64,000 bases of DNA from JAJYTL01 sp046705265 (GCA_046705265.1 JBJKQL010000156.1:1-64000); one strand, 5' to 3'. Positions 32,095 to 40,926 are shown, counted from the first letter of the stretch. Translations and numbers: made by a program. Notes: a model not told the origin generated them from the sequence alone.

Positions 32095-33558
32095 ATGTCG
32101 GCTGAAGCCCCAGAAATCGATCGGCCCGGTCTACGCTGGTTCAATATACCGCGTCCGCTTTCCCTCGCGGCGTTGCGCGGTCGCTTCGTCATTCTCGATT
32201 TCTGGACCTTCTGCTGTATCAACTGCATGCACGTTTTGCCCTCGCTCCGGCGGGTGGAAGAGGCGTTTCCCGAGGAAGTCGCAGTCATCGGCGTTCATTC
32301 GCCGAAGTTCATCGCGGAACGCGAGGCGCGCAATGTCGAGCTCGCTATCGCCCGCTATGGCGTCACCCATGCGGTGGTTCATGATCCTGAGTTCACGTTG
32401 TGGCGGGAATACGGGGTTCGTGCCTGGCCGACCTTGGTGTTCATCGGACCTGACGGCAGGATAATCGGACAAAATTCCGGGGAACCGGACGCCAATCGGC
32501 TCCTCGAAGTCGTGGGACAATTGGTCGAGCAGGCGAGGGTCGGGGCAGGGTTTAGGCCCGGGCCACTCGCGCTCGAGCCGGTCGCGGTCAATTCCGGACG
32601 CCTCGCCTTTCCGGGCAAGATGAAGCCGCTTTCCGGCACCGATGGCAAGCTCTTGTGGGGGGTTTCCGATGCCGGCCACCATCAGGTCGTGCTGATTGAC
32701 GATAACGGCAAAGAGGTGCACCGGATCGGCTCGGGCGAGTCGGGTCTTGTCGATGGCAGCTTCACGGCGACGCGCTTTACCGGTCCGCAAGGCCTGATTG
32801 GCGCACCCGGCGTCGTTTATGTTGCCGATACCGGGAATCATGCGATCCGCCGGATCGATCTGGTTACGGAGACGGTTGAGACGCTTGCCGGCTCGGGCCG
32901 CCGGGGCCCGCCGCTTGCCGAAGGGGCGCCGACGGAAACCGTGGCTTTGGCCTCACCTTGGGATCTCGAATGGGATGGCGCGCGGATTTATTTCGCCAAT
33001 GCCGGAACGCATCAGATCGGAAGCTTGAATCTCGAACGAAACACCGTCCGCCGCTTCGCTGGCGATGCCGGTGAGGACATCACCGACGGGCCGGCCCAGG
33101 ATGCCCGTCTCGCGCAGCCAAGCGGGCTCGCGCTCAGCCGTGACCATGAGCGGCTCTATTTCGTCGATAGTGAGACCTCGTCGGTGCGGGAGCTGCGTCT
33201 TGGGGCAGCCCCGGAAGTTCGTACTCTGGTCGGCACCGGGCTTTTTGATTTCGGGCACCGTAATGGCGGCTTTGCCGAAGCCCGTTTCCAGCATCCCTTG
33301 GGCCTTGCCCGAAGCGGGGACGATCTCCTCGTCGCCGATAGCTACAACGGGCGGTTGCGTTTCCTGGATCTCAGGGCCCGCCAAGTCAGCGATTTCGATG
33401 CGGGCACCTACCAGTGCGAAGATGCATTCTGTTTGCCGGCCGCTGAACCTGCGGGTGTCGCGGTCGACGGTAACCGCGTCTTTCTTGTCGATACTAATAA
33501 TCACCGCATCCTGCTTTATGAGCGGGATACGCGGACCTATCGAACTTGGTTTGCCTGA
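32095..33558 (+). CDS. Thioredoxin-like protein with C-terminal NHL repeats
   Basis: 487 residues, a fusion as seen in NHLRC2-type proteins. The N-terminal thioredoxin-like domain (1-150) has FVILDFWTFCCINCMHVLPS with a CxxC pair (CINC) and the cis-Pro region RAWPTLVF. The C-terminal propeller is built of NHL-type repeats: VVYVADTGNHAIRRID, IYFANAGTHQIGSL, LYFVDSETSSVREL, LLVADSYNGRLRFLD and VFLVDTNNHRILLYE. No signal peptide is seen, so the protein is probably cytoplasmic. Its function in bacteria is not established. The binding site GAGGAGTAAG precedes the ATG. Confidence 0.86.
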   Translation: MSAEAPEIDRPGLRWFNIPRPLSLAALRGRFVILDFWTFCCINCMHVLPSLRRVEEAFPEEVAVIGVHSPKFIAEREARNVELAIARYGVTHAVVHDPEFTLWREYGVRAWPTLVFIGPDGRIIGQNSGEPDANRLLEVVGQLVEQARVGAGFRPGPLALEPVAVNSGRLAFPGKMKPLSGTDGKLLWGVSDAGHHQVVLIDDNGKEVHRIGSGESGLVDGSFTATRFTGPQGLIGAPGVVYVADTGNHAIRRIDLVTETVETLAGSGRRGPPLAEGAPTETVALASPWDLEWDGARIYFANAGTHQIGSLNLERNTVRRFAGDAGEDITDGPAQDARLAQPSGLALSRDHERLYFVDSETSSVRELRLGAAPEVRTLVGTGLFDFGHRNGGFAEARFQHPLGLARSGDDLLVADSYNGRLRFLDLRARQVSDFDAGTYQCEDAFCLPAAEPAGVAVDGNRVFLVDTNNHRILLYERDTRTYRTWFA

Positions 33559-33599
33559 GAGTCAACTCCCGCGTTGCCGCCCGGGCAGCGGCGCTTCGC

Positions 33600-33900
33600 G
33601 CGCGAGAGCAAGGAAGGTGGGGGGCTTCTGTTGCCCGGTGCCCCCCGAACCGCGCTTGCTCAATTCAATTAAGCAGCGAGTGCAACGCTATTGTCGTTGG
33701 CACTTTAGGTTTGACCCGATAACGGCGGTATCATGCCGGGCAAAAGCCGATCCTTTACCACGCACGTCGATCCTGGTTCGCCCCCATAAGAAGCCTGCCG
33801 TCCGTCTAGTATTGTGCGGGCTATGGTGGAGGCGCCGGGCACTGCCCCCGGGTCCGTCACGCTTATTTCAATCGGCGTTTATCGCCATAGTCGATTGCTC
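33600..33900 (-). ncRNA. ssrA: Transfer-messenger RNA, circularly permuted two-piece form
   Basis: On the minus strand, the acceptor piece comes first: a T-arm ACCCGGGGGCAGTGCCCGG, then CGCCTCC-A-CCA ending at 33824. A 38-base intervening loop (33786-33823) follows. The coding piece starts at 33785 with GGGGGCGAACCAGGATCGAC, which carries the conserved GGATCGACG. GGGGGCG pairs with CGCCTCC and gives a G-U at the third pair, the alanyl-tRNA synthetase identity element. The tag frame is at 33669-33701. Downstream a GAGCAAG/CTTGCTC helix encloses a GGGGGGC/GCCCCCC pair. Outer ends are approximate. The RNA rescues stalled ribosomes. Confidence 0.93.
33669..33701 (-). other. Proteolysis tag reading frame of tmRNA: ANDNSVALAA
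   Basis: The codons GCC AAC GAC AAT AGC GTT and then GCA CTC GCT GCT TAA encode ANDNSVALAA followed by a stop. The AND start and LAA end are the known hallmarks of alphaproteobacterial tags, recognised by SspB and ClpXP. With the alanine carried by the tmRNA itself, the added peptide would be AANDNSVALAA. Confidence 0.93.
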
Positions 33901-33907
33901 GACGGAG

Positions 33908-33915
33908 ATAATATA
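33908..33915 (-). promoter_or_regulatory. Likely -10 element of the ssrA promoter
   Basis: Read on the minus strand, TATATTAT lies about seven bases ahead of the presumed 5' end of the tmRNA acceptor piece. No strong -35 match (TTGACA) was seen at 16-18 bases spacing; TTTCCA is the nearest. The placement fits a sigma-70-type promoter for a stable RNA. Confidence 0.45.
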
Positions 33916-34058
33916 GGCGCGACTCAGGGCTTGGAAAAGGGCCACGTGCGGGATCTTGCGGCTTGACCGTGACACCCGGATCCTGAACCCGCTAGACTCG
34001 CTACCGCGAATCGCAGGGCCGAAAGCCGGCTTCCGAAGGGCGTAGATCAGGGGGGCGG

Positions 34059-34991
34059 ATGCCTATTGGAGACGATCATAAAGCGGAAATCGAGGCGCAT
34101 CGCGGAGTGACCGCGACAACGCGCCGACCGACGGTTCCCGCTTTGGAAGAGATGCTGTTCGAGCCGGTGCCAGTGCTTGATCACGGGTTCCTGCGAGTGA
34201 TGGATTACATGGGCGACGACGGAGCCGTGGTGCAAGCGGCCCGGGTGTCCTACGGCCGCGGCACCCGGCGGGTGAGCGAAGATCGTGGGCTTATCCAGTA
34301 TTTGATGCGCCACCACCACACCACGCCTTTCGAAATGTGCGAAATCAAGTTTCACGTCAAGCTGCCAATTTTCGTCGCGCGCCAGTGGATTCGCCACCGC
34401 ACGGCTAACGTGAATGAATATTCGGCGCGCTACTCCGTACTTGACAACGAATTCTATATCCCGGCACCCGAGCACCTCGCGGCGCAATCTGCAACCAACC
34501 GCCAAGGCCGGGGCGCACTGCTGGAGGGGGCCGAGGCCGAACGCGTCCTTACTCTCTTACGCCAAGATGCCGAGCGGGCATACGCGGATTACAACGAACT
34601 TTTGAATGAAGGAGAGGACGGAGGTAAGCGGGACCAAGACCGGAGCGGGCTTGCACGGGAACTTGCTCGCATGAATTTGCCGCTCAATTTCTATACTCAA
34701 TGGTATTGGAAGATAGACCTGCATAATTTTATGCATTTCATAGCCCTGCGGATTGACCCTCATGCGCAATATGAGATCAGGGCATATGCCGAGGCTATGG
34801 CGGAGGTACTCCGCCGTTGGGTGCCGCTTTGTCACGATGCCTTTGTCGAATATCAGCTGAAAGGGGCCCGGCTCTCGGCAACGGCGGTCAAATTGGTGCG
34901 TCGTCTGCTTGCCGGCGAGGCCGTCACCCAACCGGAGAGCGGTGTAAGTCCTCGAGAATGGCGGGACGTCATGGCAATCTTAGGGCGGTGA
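34059..34991 (+). CDS. thyX: FAD-dependent thymidylate synthase
   Basis: A 310-residue flavoprotein that makes dTMP from dUMP with methylenetetrahydrofolate and NADPH, replacing ThyA. The ThyX signature is RHRTANVNEYSAR (R112-R124), with conserved residues R112, H113, R114, S122 and R124; FEMCEIKFHVKLPIFVARQW precedes it. The C-terminal half has NFYTQWYWKIDLHNFMHFI and RIDPHAQYEIR. Length and motifs are complete. It lies 158 bases downstream (on the plus strand) of the tmRNA 5' end and is followed by a small lipoprotein gene. Confidence 0.95.
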   Translation: MPIGDDHKAEIEAHRGVTATTRRPTVPALEEMLFEPVPVLDHGFLRVMDYMGDDGAVVQAARVSYGRGTRRVSEDRGLIQYLMRHHHTTPFEMCEIKFHVKLPIFVARQWIRHRTANVNEYSARYSVLDNEFYIPAPEHLAAQSATNRQGRGALLEGAEAERVLTLLRQDAERAYADYNELLNEGEDGGKRDQDRSGLARELARMNLPLNFYTQWYWKIDLHNFMHFIALRIDPHAQYEIRAYAEAMAEVLRRWVPLCHDAFVEYQLKGARLSATAVKLVRRLLAGEAVTQPESGVSPREWRDVMAILGR

Positions 34992-35066
34992 ATTGTTTTG
35001 GGCTATTCTGGTAGGCACGAATCGGCGGCCCATCCTTGCTGGCCGTGCGGTGCGAACGGGGGCGAG

Positions 35067-35573
35067 ATGGAGAGCGGAGCATTCGGCATGAGGAGATCCG
35101 GCGTTGTCACTGTTTTGATGGCGGCGTTTTTGGCCTTGGCGGGGTGCGCCTCGTCCAGCAGCAGCAGCACCGGCAAGCAGGCGCCGCAATTCAGCGACAT
35201 CCCGCTGCCGCAGGGGTACAAGATCGATACCGGCAAGACCATGGTTCTTGGTTCCGGCAGCAGCTGGAGCGGCCGTCTGGTCTATTTCATCAATTCGACG
35301 CCGTCGCAGATGTTCGATTTTTACCGCAGCGAGATGCCGAACATGGGTTGGCGGGTGATTTCACTTTACCGGGCGCCGACCAGCGTCCTGACCTATTCGA
35401 AGAACCGCCGTATCGCGACGGTTCAAATCAGTTCGGGTTGGATCTATGGCTCGGACGTCAGCATCGTCATGGCGCCCGAAGCAAACGCGCCGCCCTATAA
35501 TGGCGCCGCCCCGACGGGCGCTGCTGGTGCCGCACCGCAACAAAGTGGGGTAACCGTTCAGCCGATGAAGTAG
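35067..35573 (+). CDS. Putative lipoprotein of unknown function
   Basis: A 168-residue protein with a type II signal peptide: a positive start MRRSG, a hydrophobic stretch VVTVLMAAFLALAG, and a lipobox LALAGC, then a Ser-rich linker. The mature part has a conserved-looking alpha/beta unit: MVLGSGSSWSGRLVYFINST, QMFDFYRSEMPNMGWRVISL and YSKNRRIATVQIS, typical of small secreted proteins with a DUF-type fold. The C-terminus is Ala/Pro/Gln-rich. I do not recognise the family. Start 35067 has GGGGGCG upstream; 35088 is an alternative with a standard signal peptide. It overlaps tag by 16 bases tail to tail. Confidence 0.7.
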   Translation: MESGAFGMRRSGVVTVLMAAFLALAGCASSSSSSTGKQAPQFSDIPLPQGYKIDTGKTMVLGSGSSWSGRLVYFINSTPSQMFDFYRSEMPNMGWRVISLYRAPTSVLTYSKNRRIATVQISSGWIYGSDVSIVMAPEANAPPYNGAAPTGAAGAAPQQSGVTVQPMK

Positions 35574-36196
35574 CCGGTACCGCCCGTGTACCTTGAGTGG
35601 CTTCTCCCGGTGCGGCGAAAACAGCCGGCCAGATGGTCGTCGACCATGCCGACCGCCTGCATGAACGCATAACAGATCGTCGGGCCGACGAAGCGGAAGC
35701 CGGCTTCCTTCAGCGCTTTGGACATAGCGCGGCTCTCGTTCGTCTCCGCGGGTACTTGGCCGAGCGTCCTCCAGTGGTTGACGAGGGGGCGTCCTTCGGT
35801 GAATTGCCAGAGAAAGCTGTCGAAGCGCACGCCTTTGGCGCAGAGCTGGAGATAAGCGCGGGCATTGCCAAGAGTTGCCTCAATTTTTGCCCTGTTGCGG
35901 ATAATTCGTGCATCCACCATTAGGCGGGTGATTTTGTCCGGCCGATAGCGCGCGATCTTCTCTGGCTCGAAGTTGCTGAAGGCCTTCCGGAAGCCGTCCC
36001 GCTTGCGCAGGATCGTGAGCCAGGAAAGTCCTGCCTGGAAGCCATCCAGGATAAGCTTTTCGAACAGAGCCCGATCGTCATACTCAGGCACGCCCCATTC
36101 ATGGTCATGATAGTCGATGTAGAGCGCATCCTCGCTGACCCAGCCGCAGCGGTGTTTGCCATCCGCGTAAGCCGCGGCACCGTTGTCCTGCGGCAT
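35558..36196 (-). CDS. tag: DNA-3-methyladenine glycosylase I
   Basis: A 212-residue base-excision repair enzyme that removes 3-methyladenine. The zinc site is visible: Cys in KHRCGWV, His in DYHDHEWGVP, and a C-terminal His and Cys in DDHLAGC. The pocket segment is QAGLSWLTILRKRDGFRKAF. VGPTICYAFMQAVGMV is also family-specific. The start is ATG at 36196; a GTG at 36229 would overlap ygfZ. It is probably in one operon with ygfZ, whose stop lies 17 bases upstream. Confidence 0.93.
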   Translation of the reverse strand: MPQDNGAAAYADGKHRCGWVSEDALYIDYHDHEWGVPEYDDRALFEKLILDGFQAGLSWLTILRKRDGFRKAFSNFEPEKIARYRPDKITRLMVDARIIRNRAKIEATLGNARAYLQLCAKGVRFDSFLWQFTEGRPLVNHWRTLGQVPAETNESRAMSKALKEAGFRFVGPTICYAFMQAVGMVDDHLAGCFRRTGRSHSRYTGGTGYFIG

Positions 36197-36213
36197 GGTA
36201 TCGGCTTTCGGGG

Positions 36214-37113
36214 TCAAAACTTTGCCCACTCTGGCTTCATCGGCGTTAGCTTTGCTTCACCGGCACGAAGGGGCCCTTCGTTCCCCAGTGCGTCGACAGC
36301 TTCGGTACGGATCAACGCGATAGCCATGTGATCGAGCCCAGAGCGCATTTCTCCTACTTCCGTCGTTCCCATCAAGATCGGCGTTCCCGGCGCCGGCAAT
36401 GGCCCGTCAACCGCGACTCGGAATAGACGCTTACGGACAAGACCACGATGTTTGGTGCGTGCCGTCAGTTCCTGTCCAACATAACAGCCTTTGTTGAAAT
36501 CGATGCCATTCAATTCGTCAATATTGTGCTCGAGAAGGAAGGCCTTCTCGACGGGAAGGTCGCGGCTTCCATCCGGCACGCCCTGGCTAAGACGCAGATG
36601 CTCGTAGGCCCCTGCCGGGGCGGTTTGGAATCCGGCTTGATCGAAAGCTTGGACAGTGGATTCGGCGGATAGGATGGCGCGAAAGCCCAGGGCCACGAGC
36701 CTTGGGTCGCAGAATACGACGCCATTGGCAAAGGTCTTGGCCCTGCCGGGCTCCGCAGGAAGGCCGAGACGTTCACCGGCGGCGGGGCCAAAAAGCGCCA
36801 TGACCCGGAGTGACGCGCTCATATCGGACAGCATTATCTTAGCACGAAGCTTATAGAGGCCGAGACGACGCAAGAGATCGCCGGCGCGCTCACCCTCGCA
36901 ATCAAGCAAAAGCATTCCATTCCATTCGACGATGAAGAAATCGTGCAGGAATTTGCCTTGCGGTGTGAGTAAGGTAGCGTAGATGGCCCGATCAGCCTGA
37001 ACCTTGTTGACGTCGTTCGAGATAAGGCCCTGAAGAAATCGGCGGTTATCTTCACCCGCGACGCCGATCACTCCGCGATCGGCCAGGGGCACATAGGTTG
37101 CGCCGTCCATCAT
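36214..37113 (-). CDS. ygfZ: Folate-binding YgfZ family protein
   Basis: A 299-residue protein of the GcvT-like fold that binds tetrahydrofolate and helps iron-sulfur enzyme maturation and repair. The signature KGCYVGQE, with its reactive Cys, is present in NGIDFNKGCYVGQELTARTK. The N-terminus RGVIGVAGEDNRRFLQGLIS is typical. The start at 37113 (ATG ATG) follows GGGGGAG by six bases; the frame is open 48 bases further. Probably co-transcribed with tag. Confidence 0.93.
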   Translation of the reverse strand: MMDGATYVPLADRGVIGVAGEDNRRFLQGLISNDVNKVQADRAIYATLLTPQGKFLHDFFIVEWNGMLLLDCEGERAGDLLRRLGLYKLRAKIMLSDMSASLRVMALFGPAAGERLGLPAEPGRAKTFANGVVFCDPRLVALGFRAILSAESTVQAFDQAGFQTAPAGAYEHLRLSQGVPDGSRDLPVEKAFLLEHNIDELNGIDFNKGCYVGQELTARTKHRGLVRKRLFRVAVDGPLPAPGTPILMGTTEVGEMRSGLDHMAIALIRTEAVDALGNEGPLRAGEAKLTPMKPEWAKF

Positions 37114-37281
37114 TATTTCTCCCCCGCCGGCATGGGACGTTTCTGAGTTTTCATCGTTCATGAGCTAGGGCGGAGCGGGGTAAACGGCAAGCTTCTGGCG
37201 CACGAGGGGTGGATAGTTCACATTCTAGCCGGCTTGATCGGACGTTCCAACTGCGGCCGCAGGTAGGGTACATAAGCTCGG

Positions 37282-38241
37282 ATGAAGATCCTGTTCATAA
37301 CCTCGAACCGCATTGGCGACGCCGTGCTCTCGACGGGGCTTCTCGCAGCCTTGATTGCGCGCTACCCCGAAGCTCGCCTTACCATAGCCTGCGGGCCGTT
37401 GCCGGCGCCGCTTTTTGCCGCTGTGCCAGGTCTCGATCAGATTATTGCCCTGCAAAAGCAGCGCTATGGGGGGCATTGGGCGTTGCTTTGGCGACGAGCC
37501 GCGAGGACGGCCTGGGATCTGGTGGTCGATCTCAGAGGCTCGCTTTTTGCCTATACTGTGCGCGCCCGCCGTCGGCGGGTCCTGCGGCCGGAGGCCGGGG
37601 TACGTCATCAGGTGCATCGACTGGCGGACGTGCTTGATCTTAAGCCGCCGCCGGCGCCACGCATTTGGATCAGCCCTGCGGTGGCGGCCAGTGGTGAACG
37701 TTTGGTGCCAGCGGGTGCGCCGGTCCTCGCCCTAGCGCCGACTGCGAACTGGCGTGGCAAGGAATGGCCGGCGGCGCACTTTGCGGAGGTTGCTTATGCA
37801 CTCACGGCGCCCGACGGAATATTGGCCGGTGGCCGGGTTTTGCTTCTTGGTGCGGTGGCTGAGCGACCGCGCATCGCACCGCTCGTCACGGCGCTGCCAG
37901 CTGACCGGACGCTTGATCTCATAGGCAAGGTCGATGTGCCGACTGCTTATGCTTGCCTTGCGCGCGCCGCCCTTTTCATTGGCAATGACAGCGGGCTGAT
38001 GCATCTTGCCGCGGCGAGCGGTATTCCAACCCTTGGCTTGTTCGGGCCGAGCAGGGATGAACGCTATGCGCCCTTCGGTCCGAATGGGGCCGTCGTGCGC
38101 ACGCCGGAAAGCTATGAGAAAATCGTCCTCGCGCCTGACTACGATGCGGGTTCCGGACGGAGTTACATGAGTTCACTTTCCGTAGGAAAAGTCGTTCAGG
38201 CAGCCGAGCGCTTATGGGAGAAGCAACGGAAGGCGATATGA
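37282..38241 (+). CDS. Glycosyltransferase family 9 (heptosyltransferase-like)
   Basis: 319 residues of GT-B fold. The N-terminus MKILFITSNRIGDAVLSTGL matches the GT9 acceptor domain (with the R-I-GD motif). The C-terminal donor site is ARAALFIGNDSGLMHLAAAS followed by PTLGLFGPS. GT9 enzymes add heptose or related sugars to the lipopolysaccharide inner core. The exact sugar is not known. It overlaps pyrC by four bases (ATGA), which indicates co-translation although the two functions are unrelated. Confidence 0.88.
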   Translation: MKILFITSNRIGDAVLSTGLLAALIARYPEARLTIACGPLPAPLFAAVPGLDQIIALQKQRYGGHWALLWRRAARTAWDLVVDLRGSLFAYTVRARRRRVLRPEAGVRHQVHRLADVLDLKPPPAPRIWISPAVAASGERLVPAGAPVLALAPTANWRGKEWPAAHFAEVAYALTAPDGILAGGRVLLLGAVAERPRIAPLVTALPADRTLDLIGKVDVPTAYACLARAALFIGNDSGLMHLAAASGIPTLGLFGPSRDERYAPFGPNGAVVRTPESYEKIVLAPDYDAGSGRSYMSSLSVGKVVQAAERLWEKQRKAI

Positions 38242-39563
38242 TGGAACGTTTTGACTTATTGCTGCGAGGTGGAACGGTCGTGGGGCCCGAGCGGATCGCG
38301 GAAGCCGACGTTGGTCTCCGTGATGGAAAGATTGCGGCGGTCGGGGCCCTTCGGACAGCCGCCGCCGACACCGTCTTCGAGGCACGAGGCCTTCATGTGC
38401 TTCCGGGCGTAATCGATAGCCAAGTGCATTTCCGAGAGCCTGGCGCGGAGCACAAGGAGGATCTTGAAACCGGTACCCGGGCCGCAGCGCTGGGCGGCGT
38501 CACCGCGGTCTTCGAGATGCCGAATACCCATCCGCCCACGGTGAGCGAAACGGCGCTCGTCGATAAGCTAACCCGAATTCGCGGCCGTGCCCATGTAGAT
38601 CACGCCTTCTACATCGGCGCGGACGGCAAGAACACCGCTGAACTAGCACGGCTGGAACGGCTTCCAGGCTGTTGCGGCATCAAGGTCTTCATGGGCTCCT
38701 CGACCGGGTCTCTGTTGGTCGACGACGATGCCACATTGGCGAAAATTCTCGCTTCCGGGAGCCGACGGGTTGCGGTGCATGCCGAGGATGAAGCCAGGTT
38801 GCGCGAACGCCGGCCGTTGGCCGAGGGCAATGGACCCGAGTGCCATCCGCTTTGGCGCGATGTGGAGACAGCGGTGCGGGCCACGAGCCGGCTTCTGAAG
38901 CTAGCGCGTGCGGCGCGCCGGCGCGTGCATGTCTTGCATGTGAGCACAGCCGAAGAAATGGCGTTGCTGAAGGCGGCCGAGGATATCGCGAGCGTTGAAG
39001 TTACGCCTCAGCACCTGACGTTGGTAGCACCGGATTGTTACCGTGAATTCGGCACCTTGGCACAGATGAATCCGCCGATCCGAGAAGGGCGTCACCGCGA
39101 GGCCCTATGGCGGGCGGTGGCCGATGGCACCGTCGATGTGATAGGCTCGGACCATGCGCCCCACAGCCGGGAAGAGAAAGCCAAGCCCTATCCAGGAAGC
39201 CCTTCGGGGATGCCGGGCGTACAGACCCTCTTGCCTTTGATTCTGGACCACCTGCATGAAGGCCGGCTTGATCTCCGCCGCCTTGTCGACCTGACTTCGG
39301 CAGGGCCGGCCCGTGTCTTCGGCATTGAAGGGAAGGGATGCGTTGCCCCTGGTTTTGATGGGGATATCACATTGGTCGACCTTGGCCGTCGTCAAGTCAT
39401 CGAAGCAAGCTGGCTTGCCAGTCGCTGCGGCTGGTCACCTTTTGTCGGACAGCGTGTTACCGGCTGGCCGGTGGCGTCCATCCTGCGCGGTATGTTCTTG
39501 ATGCGCGATGGTGCCCTAGTTTCGGCGCCGCGCGGCGAGCCGGTTCGCTTTCGTCTGGATTAG
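38238..39563 (+). CDS. pyrC: Dihydroorotase
   Basis: 441 residues of the class I (pyrC/allantoinase-like) amidohydrolase fold. The metal site is seen in LPGVIDSQVHFREPGAEHKE (usually DxHxH; here SQVHFR gives the second His), CCGIKVFMGSS with the carboxylated Lys, VHAEDE and LHVSTAEE for the two further His, and GSDHAPH for the Asp. The first His of the DxHxH motif is replaced by Gln (DSQVH), as also seen in some members. The enzyme closes carbamoyl-aspartate to dihydroorotate in pyrimidine synthesis. Start 38238 overlaps the GT9 stop. Confidence 0.88.
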   Translation: MMERFDLLLRGGTVVGPERIAEADVGLRDGKIAAVGALRTAAADTVFEARGLHVLPGVIDSQVHFREPGAEHKEDLETGTRAAALGGVTAVFEMPNTHPPTVSETALVDKLTRIRGRAHVDHAFYIGADGKNTAELARLERLPGCCGIKVFMGSSTGSLLVDDDATLAKILASGSRRVAVHAEDEARLRERRPLAEGNGPECHPLWRDVETAVRATSRLLKLARAARRRVHVLHVSTAEEMALLKAAEDIASVEVTPQHLTLVAPDCYREFGTLAQMNPPIREGRHREALWRAVADGTVDVIGSDHAPHSREEKAKPYPGSPSGMPGVQTLLPLILDHLHEGRLDLRRLVDLTSAGPARVFGIEGKGCVAPGFDGDITLVDLGRRQVIEASWLASRCGWSPFVGQRVTGWPVASILRGMFLMRDGALVSAPRGEPVRFRLD

Positions 39564-39641
39564 AGTAACTCGATCTGGGGGCTTGACGCGGGATATTTAG
39601 ATTAGGGATTAATCCGAGGATACTTTCGTTGCGGCAACTTA

Positions 39642-40895
39642 GTGTTAGGGCATATCGTTAACGACGATTTAAGCGTTTTCGTGTCCCATCACGGGATGGC
39701 GGGGGCGCAACAGCTCAAACCTAGATCTTCCGGCAACGCCGCACGCGATCTTCTCGCGCGCCTTCGGGCGGTCAATGGAAAATCGTCCGAAGCAAGCCAC
39801 CTGCTGGTTATTGCTCTTGGTGAGCTGACGCTTTCGATCGGCCATAGTGAATTCTTCGAGCAGATGGAAGGAATTTTGGCCGCATTGGCCAAATCCAACG
39901 ATTGCGATCTGTTCGTGCTTACGCGCTTCGATCGCGCCATCCTCGCGCGGAGTGATTACGCCGCCACTCGTATTGTTAGCGACGTCAAAATTCGTCTCCT
40001 GCAACTAATCGAACGTATCGTTCCAGATTACTATAACGTCATCGATCAGGCGCGGCTGTTTCGTACGTTTGATCTAAGTCGAAAGGGGGCGGCCGCGCTC
40101 AGCGTTATCGAGAGCTATATCGTGCTTGCGGGTAACCAACCGGAGCCGCGACCATCTTTGCGGCGCAGCGTGCTTACCACTCAGCATATTCAAGAGGTCG
40201 AGACGCTGTTCGAGCGCGGCGGGCCCGCAGCTTTTTGCCGGAACTTCATAACCGGTCAGGACTTGATGCTCACTGCGGGCGATCGCGCACCGGAGCCCGT
40301 AATGACTGAATTCTTCGTCAGCACGGAGAGCCTCCGTAGTCGCCTTTTCCCGGGAATCGATCTCACCGCCAATACGGCCCTTTTCCGGCTCCTGACTTTG
40401 TCGCTGGATCGCATGATGATGCGCGCCTTTCCCTATTTTGGCCGCGCGGTACGTCAAAGTTCGATCAATCTTAATGTCGAGACCAGCGAGACACAGGAAT
40501 TCGATGCTTTTCTCGCCGCAAAGGGCGGACAGCCGGCGGCAAGCCGGCTCGGTTTTGAGTTCCGTGTTGCAGATATTCTAGAGAATATTCAAACCTTTCC
40601 CAGAATTGCGCAGCGTATCACTGACACCGGCGCCATGGTTACGGCTGACTCGGTCCGTCCCGAGATGCTTGGGGTTGTGAACTTCGAGAAGCTTCACGTC
40701 CGAATGGTAAAGATTCTATGGGAGCCAGGGTGCGACGAGATCTTGCGAACGCGCCGCAACGAGATATCCGCACTCTCACGCCATCAGGTTGCGATCGCCC
40801 TCTGCCGTGTCGATGATCCCAAGGCGATCCGTTTCGGCCAAAGCCTCGGCATCGTCCTTTTTCAAGGCTACGCCGTCGATAGTCTGATCCGTTAG
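39642..40895 (+). CDS. Degenerate EAL-domain-like protein
   Basis: 417 residues. The first 200 residues are soluble and unrecognised. Residues about 295-417 resemble the C-terminal half of an EAL (c-di-GMP phosphodiesterase) domain: FEFRVADILENIQ, a MVTADSV and VNFEKLHVRMVKI stretch, and a closing ALCRVDDPKAIRFGQSLGIVLFQGYAVD. The catalytic ExL motif and most acidic metal ligands are absent. It probably binds partners or nucleotide without cleaving c-di-GMP. The start is GTG 39642 or ATG 39696, neither with a good ribosome binding site. The stop TAG coincides with the left end of the insertion sequence; the protein is unchanged by it. Confidence 0.65.
   Translation: MLGHIVNDDLSVFVSHHGMAGAQQLKPRSSGNAARDLLARLRAVNGKSSEASHLLVIALGELTLSIGHSEFFEQMEGILAALAKSNDCDLFVLTRFDRAILARSDYAATRIVSDVKIRLLQLIERIVPDYYNVIDQARLFRTFDLSRKGAAALSVIESYIVLAGNQPEPRPSLRRSVLTTQHIQEVETLFERGGPAAFCRNFITGQDLMLTAGDRAPEPVMTEFFVSTESLRSRLFPGIDLTANTALFRLLTLSLDRMMMRAFPYFGRAVRQSSINLNVETSETQEFDAFLAAKGGQPAASRLGFEFRVADILENIQTFPRIAQRITDTGAMVTADSVRPEMLGVVNFEKLHVRMVKILWEPGCDEILRTRRNEISALSRHQVAIALCRVDDPKAIRFGQSLGIVLFQGYAVDSLIR
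40889..40894. repeat. Target-site duplication, left copy (CCGTTA)
   Basis: CCGTTA at the left edge of the insertion sequence is repeated at 42432-42437 on the right, the mark of duplication at insertion. The match extends by three bases (GTC) if the first bases of the element are counted on the left. Confidence 0.6.
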
Positions 40896-40926
40896 TCGGC
40901 CGTGAAGAATTAGTCGGCGGTAATTT

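Noticed and set aside
31713..32288. N-terminal extension of the permease by 192 residues
   Set aside because: The extension is basic and Ser-rich without similarity, runs over the start of the thioredoxin/NHL gene, and a good binding site precedes the ATG at 31712.
33606..33660. GC-rich hairpins after the thioredoxin/NHL gene as a terminator
   Set aside because: They have no T-run and are accounted for as the structured 3' part of the tmRNA coding piece on the other strand.
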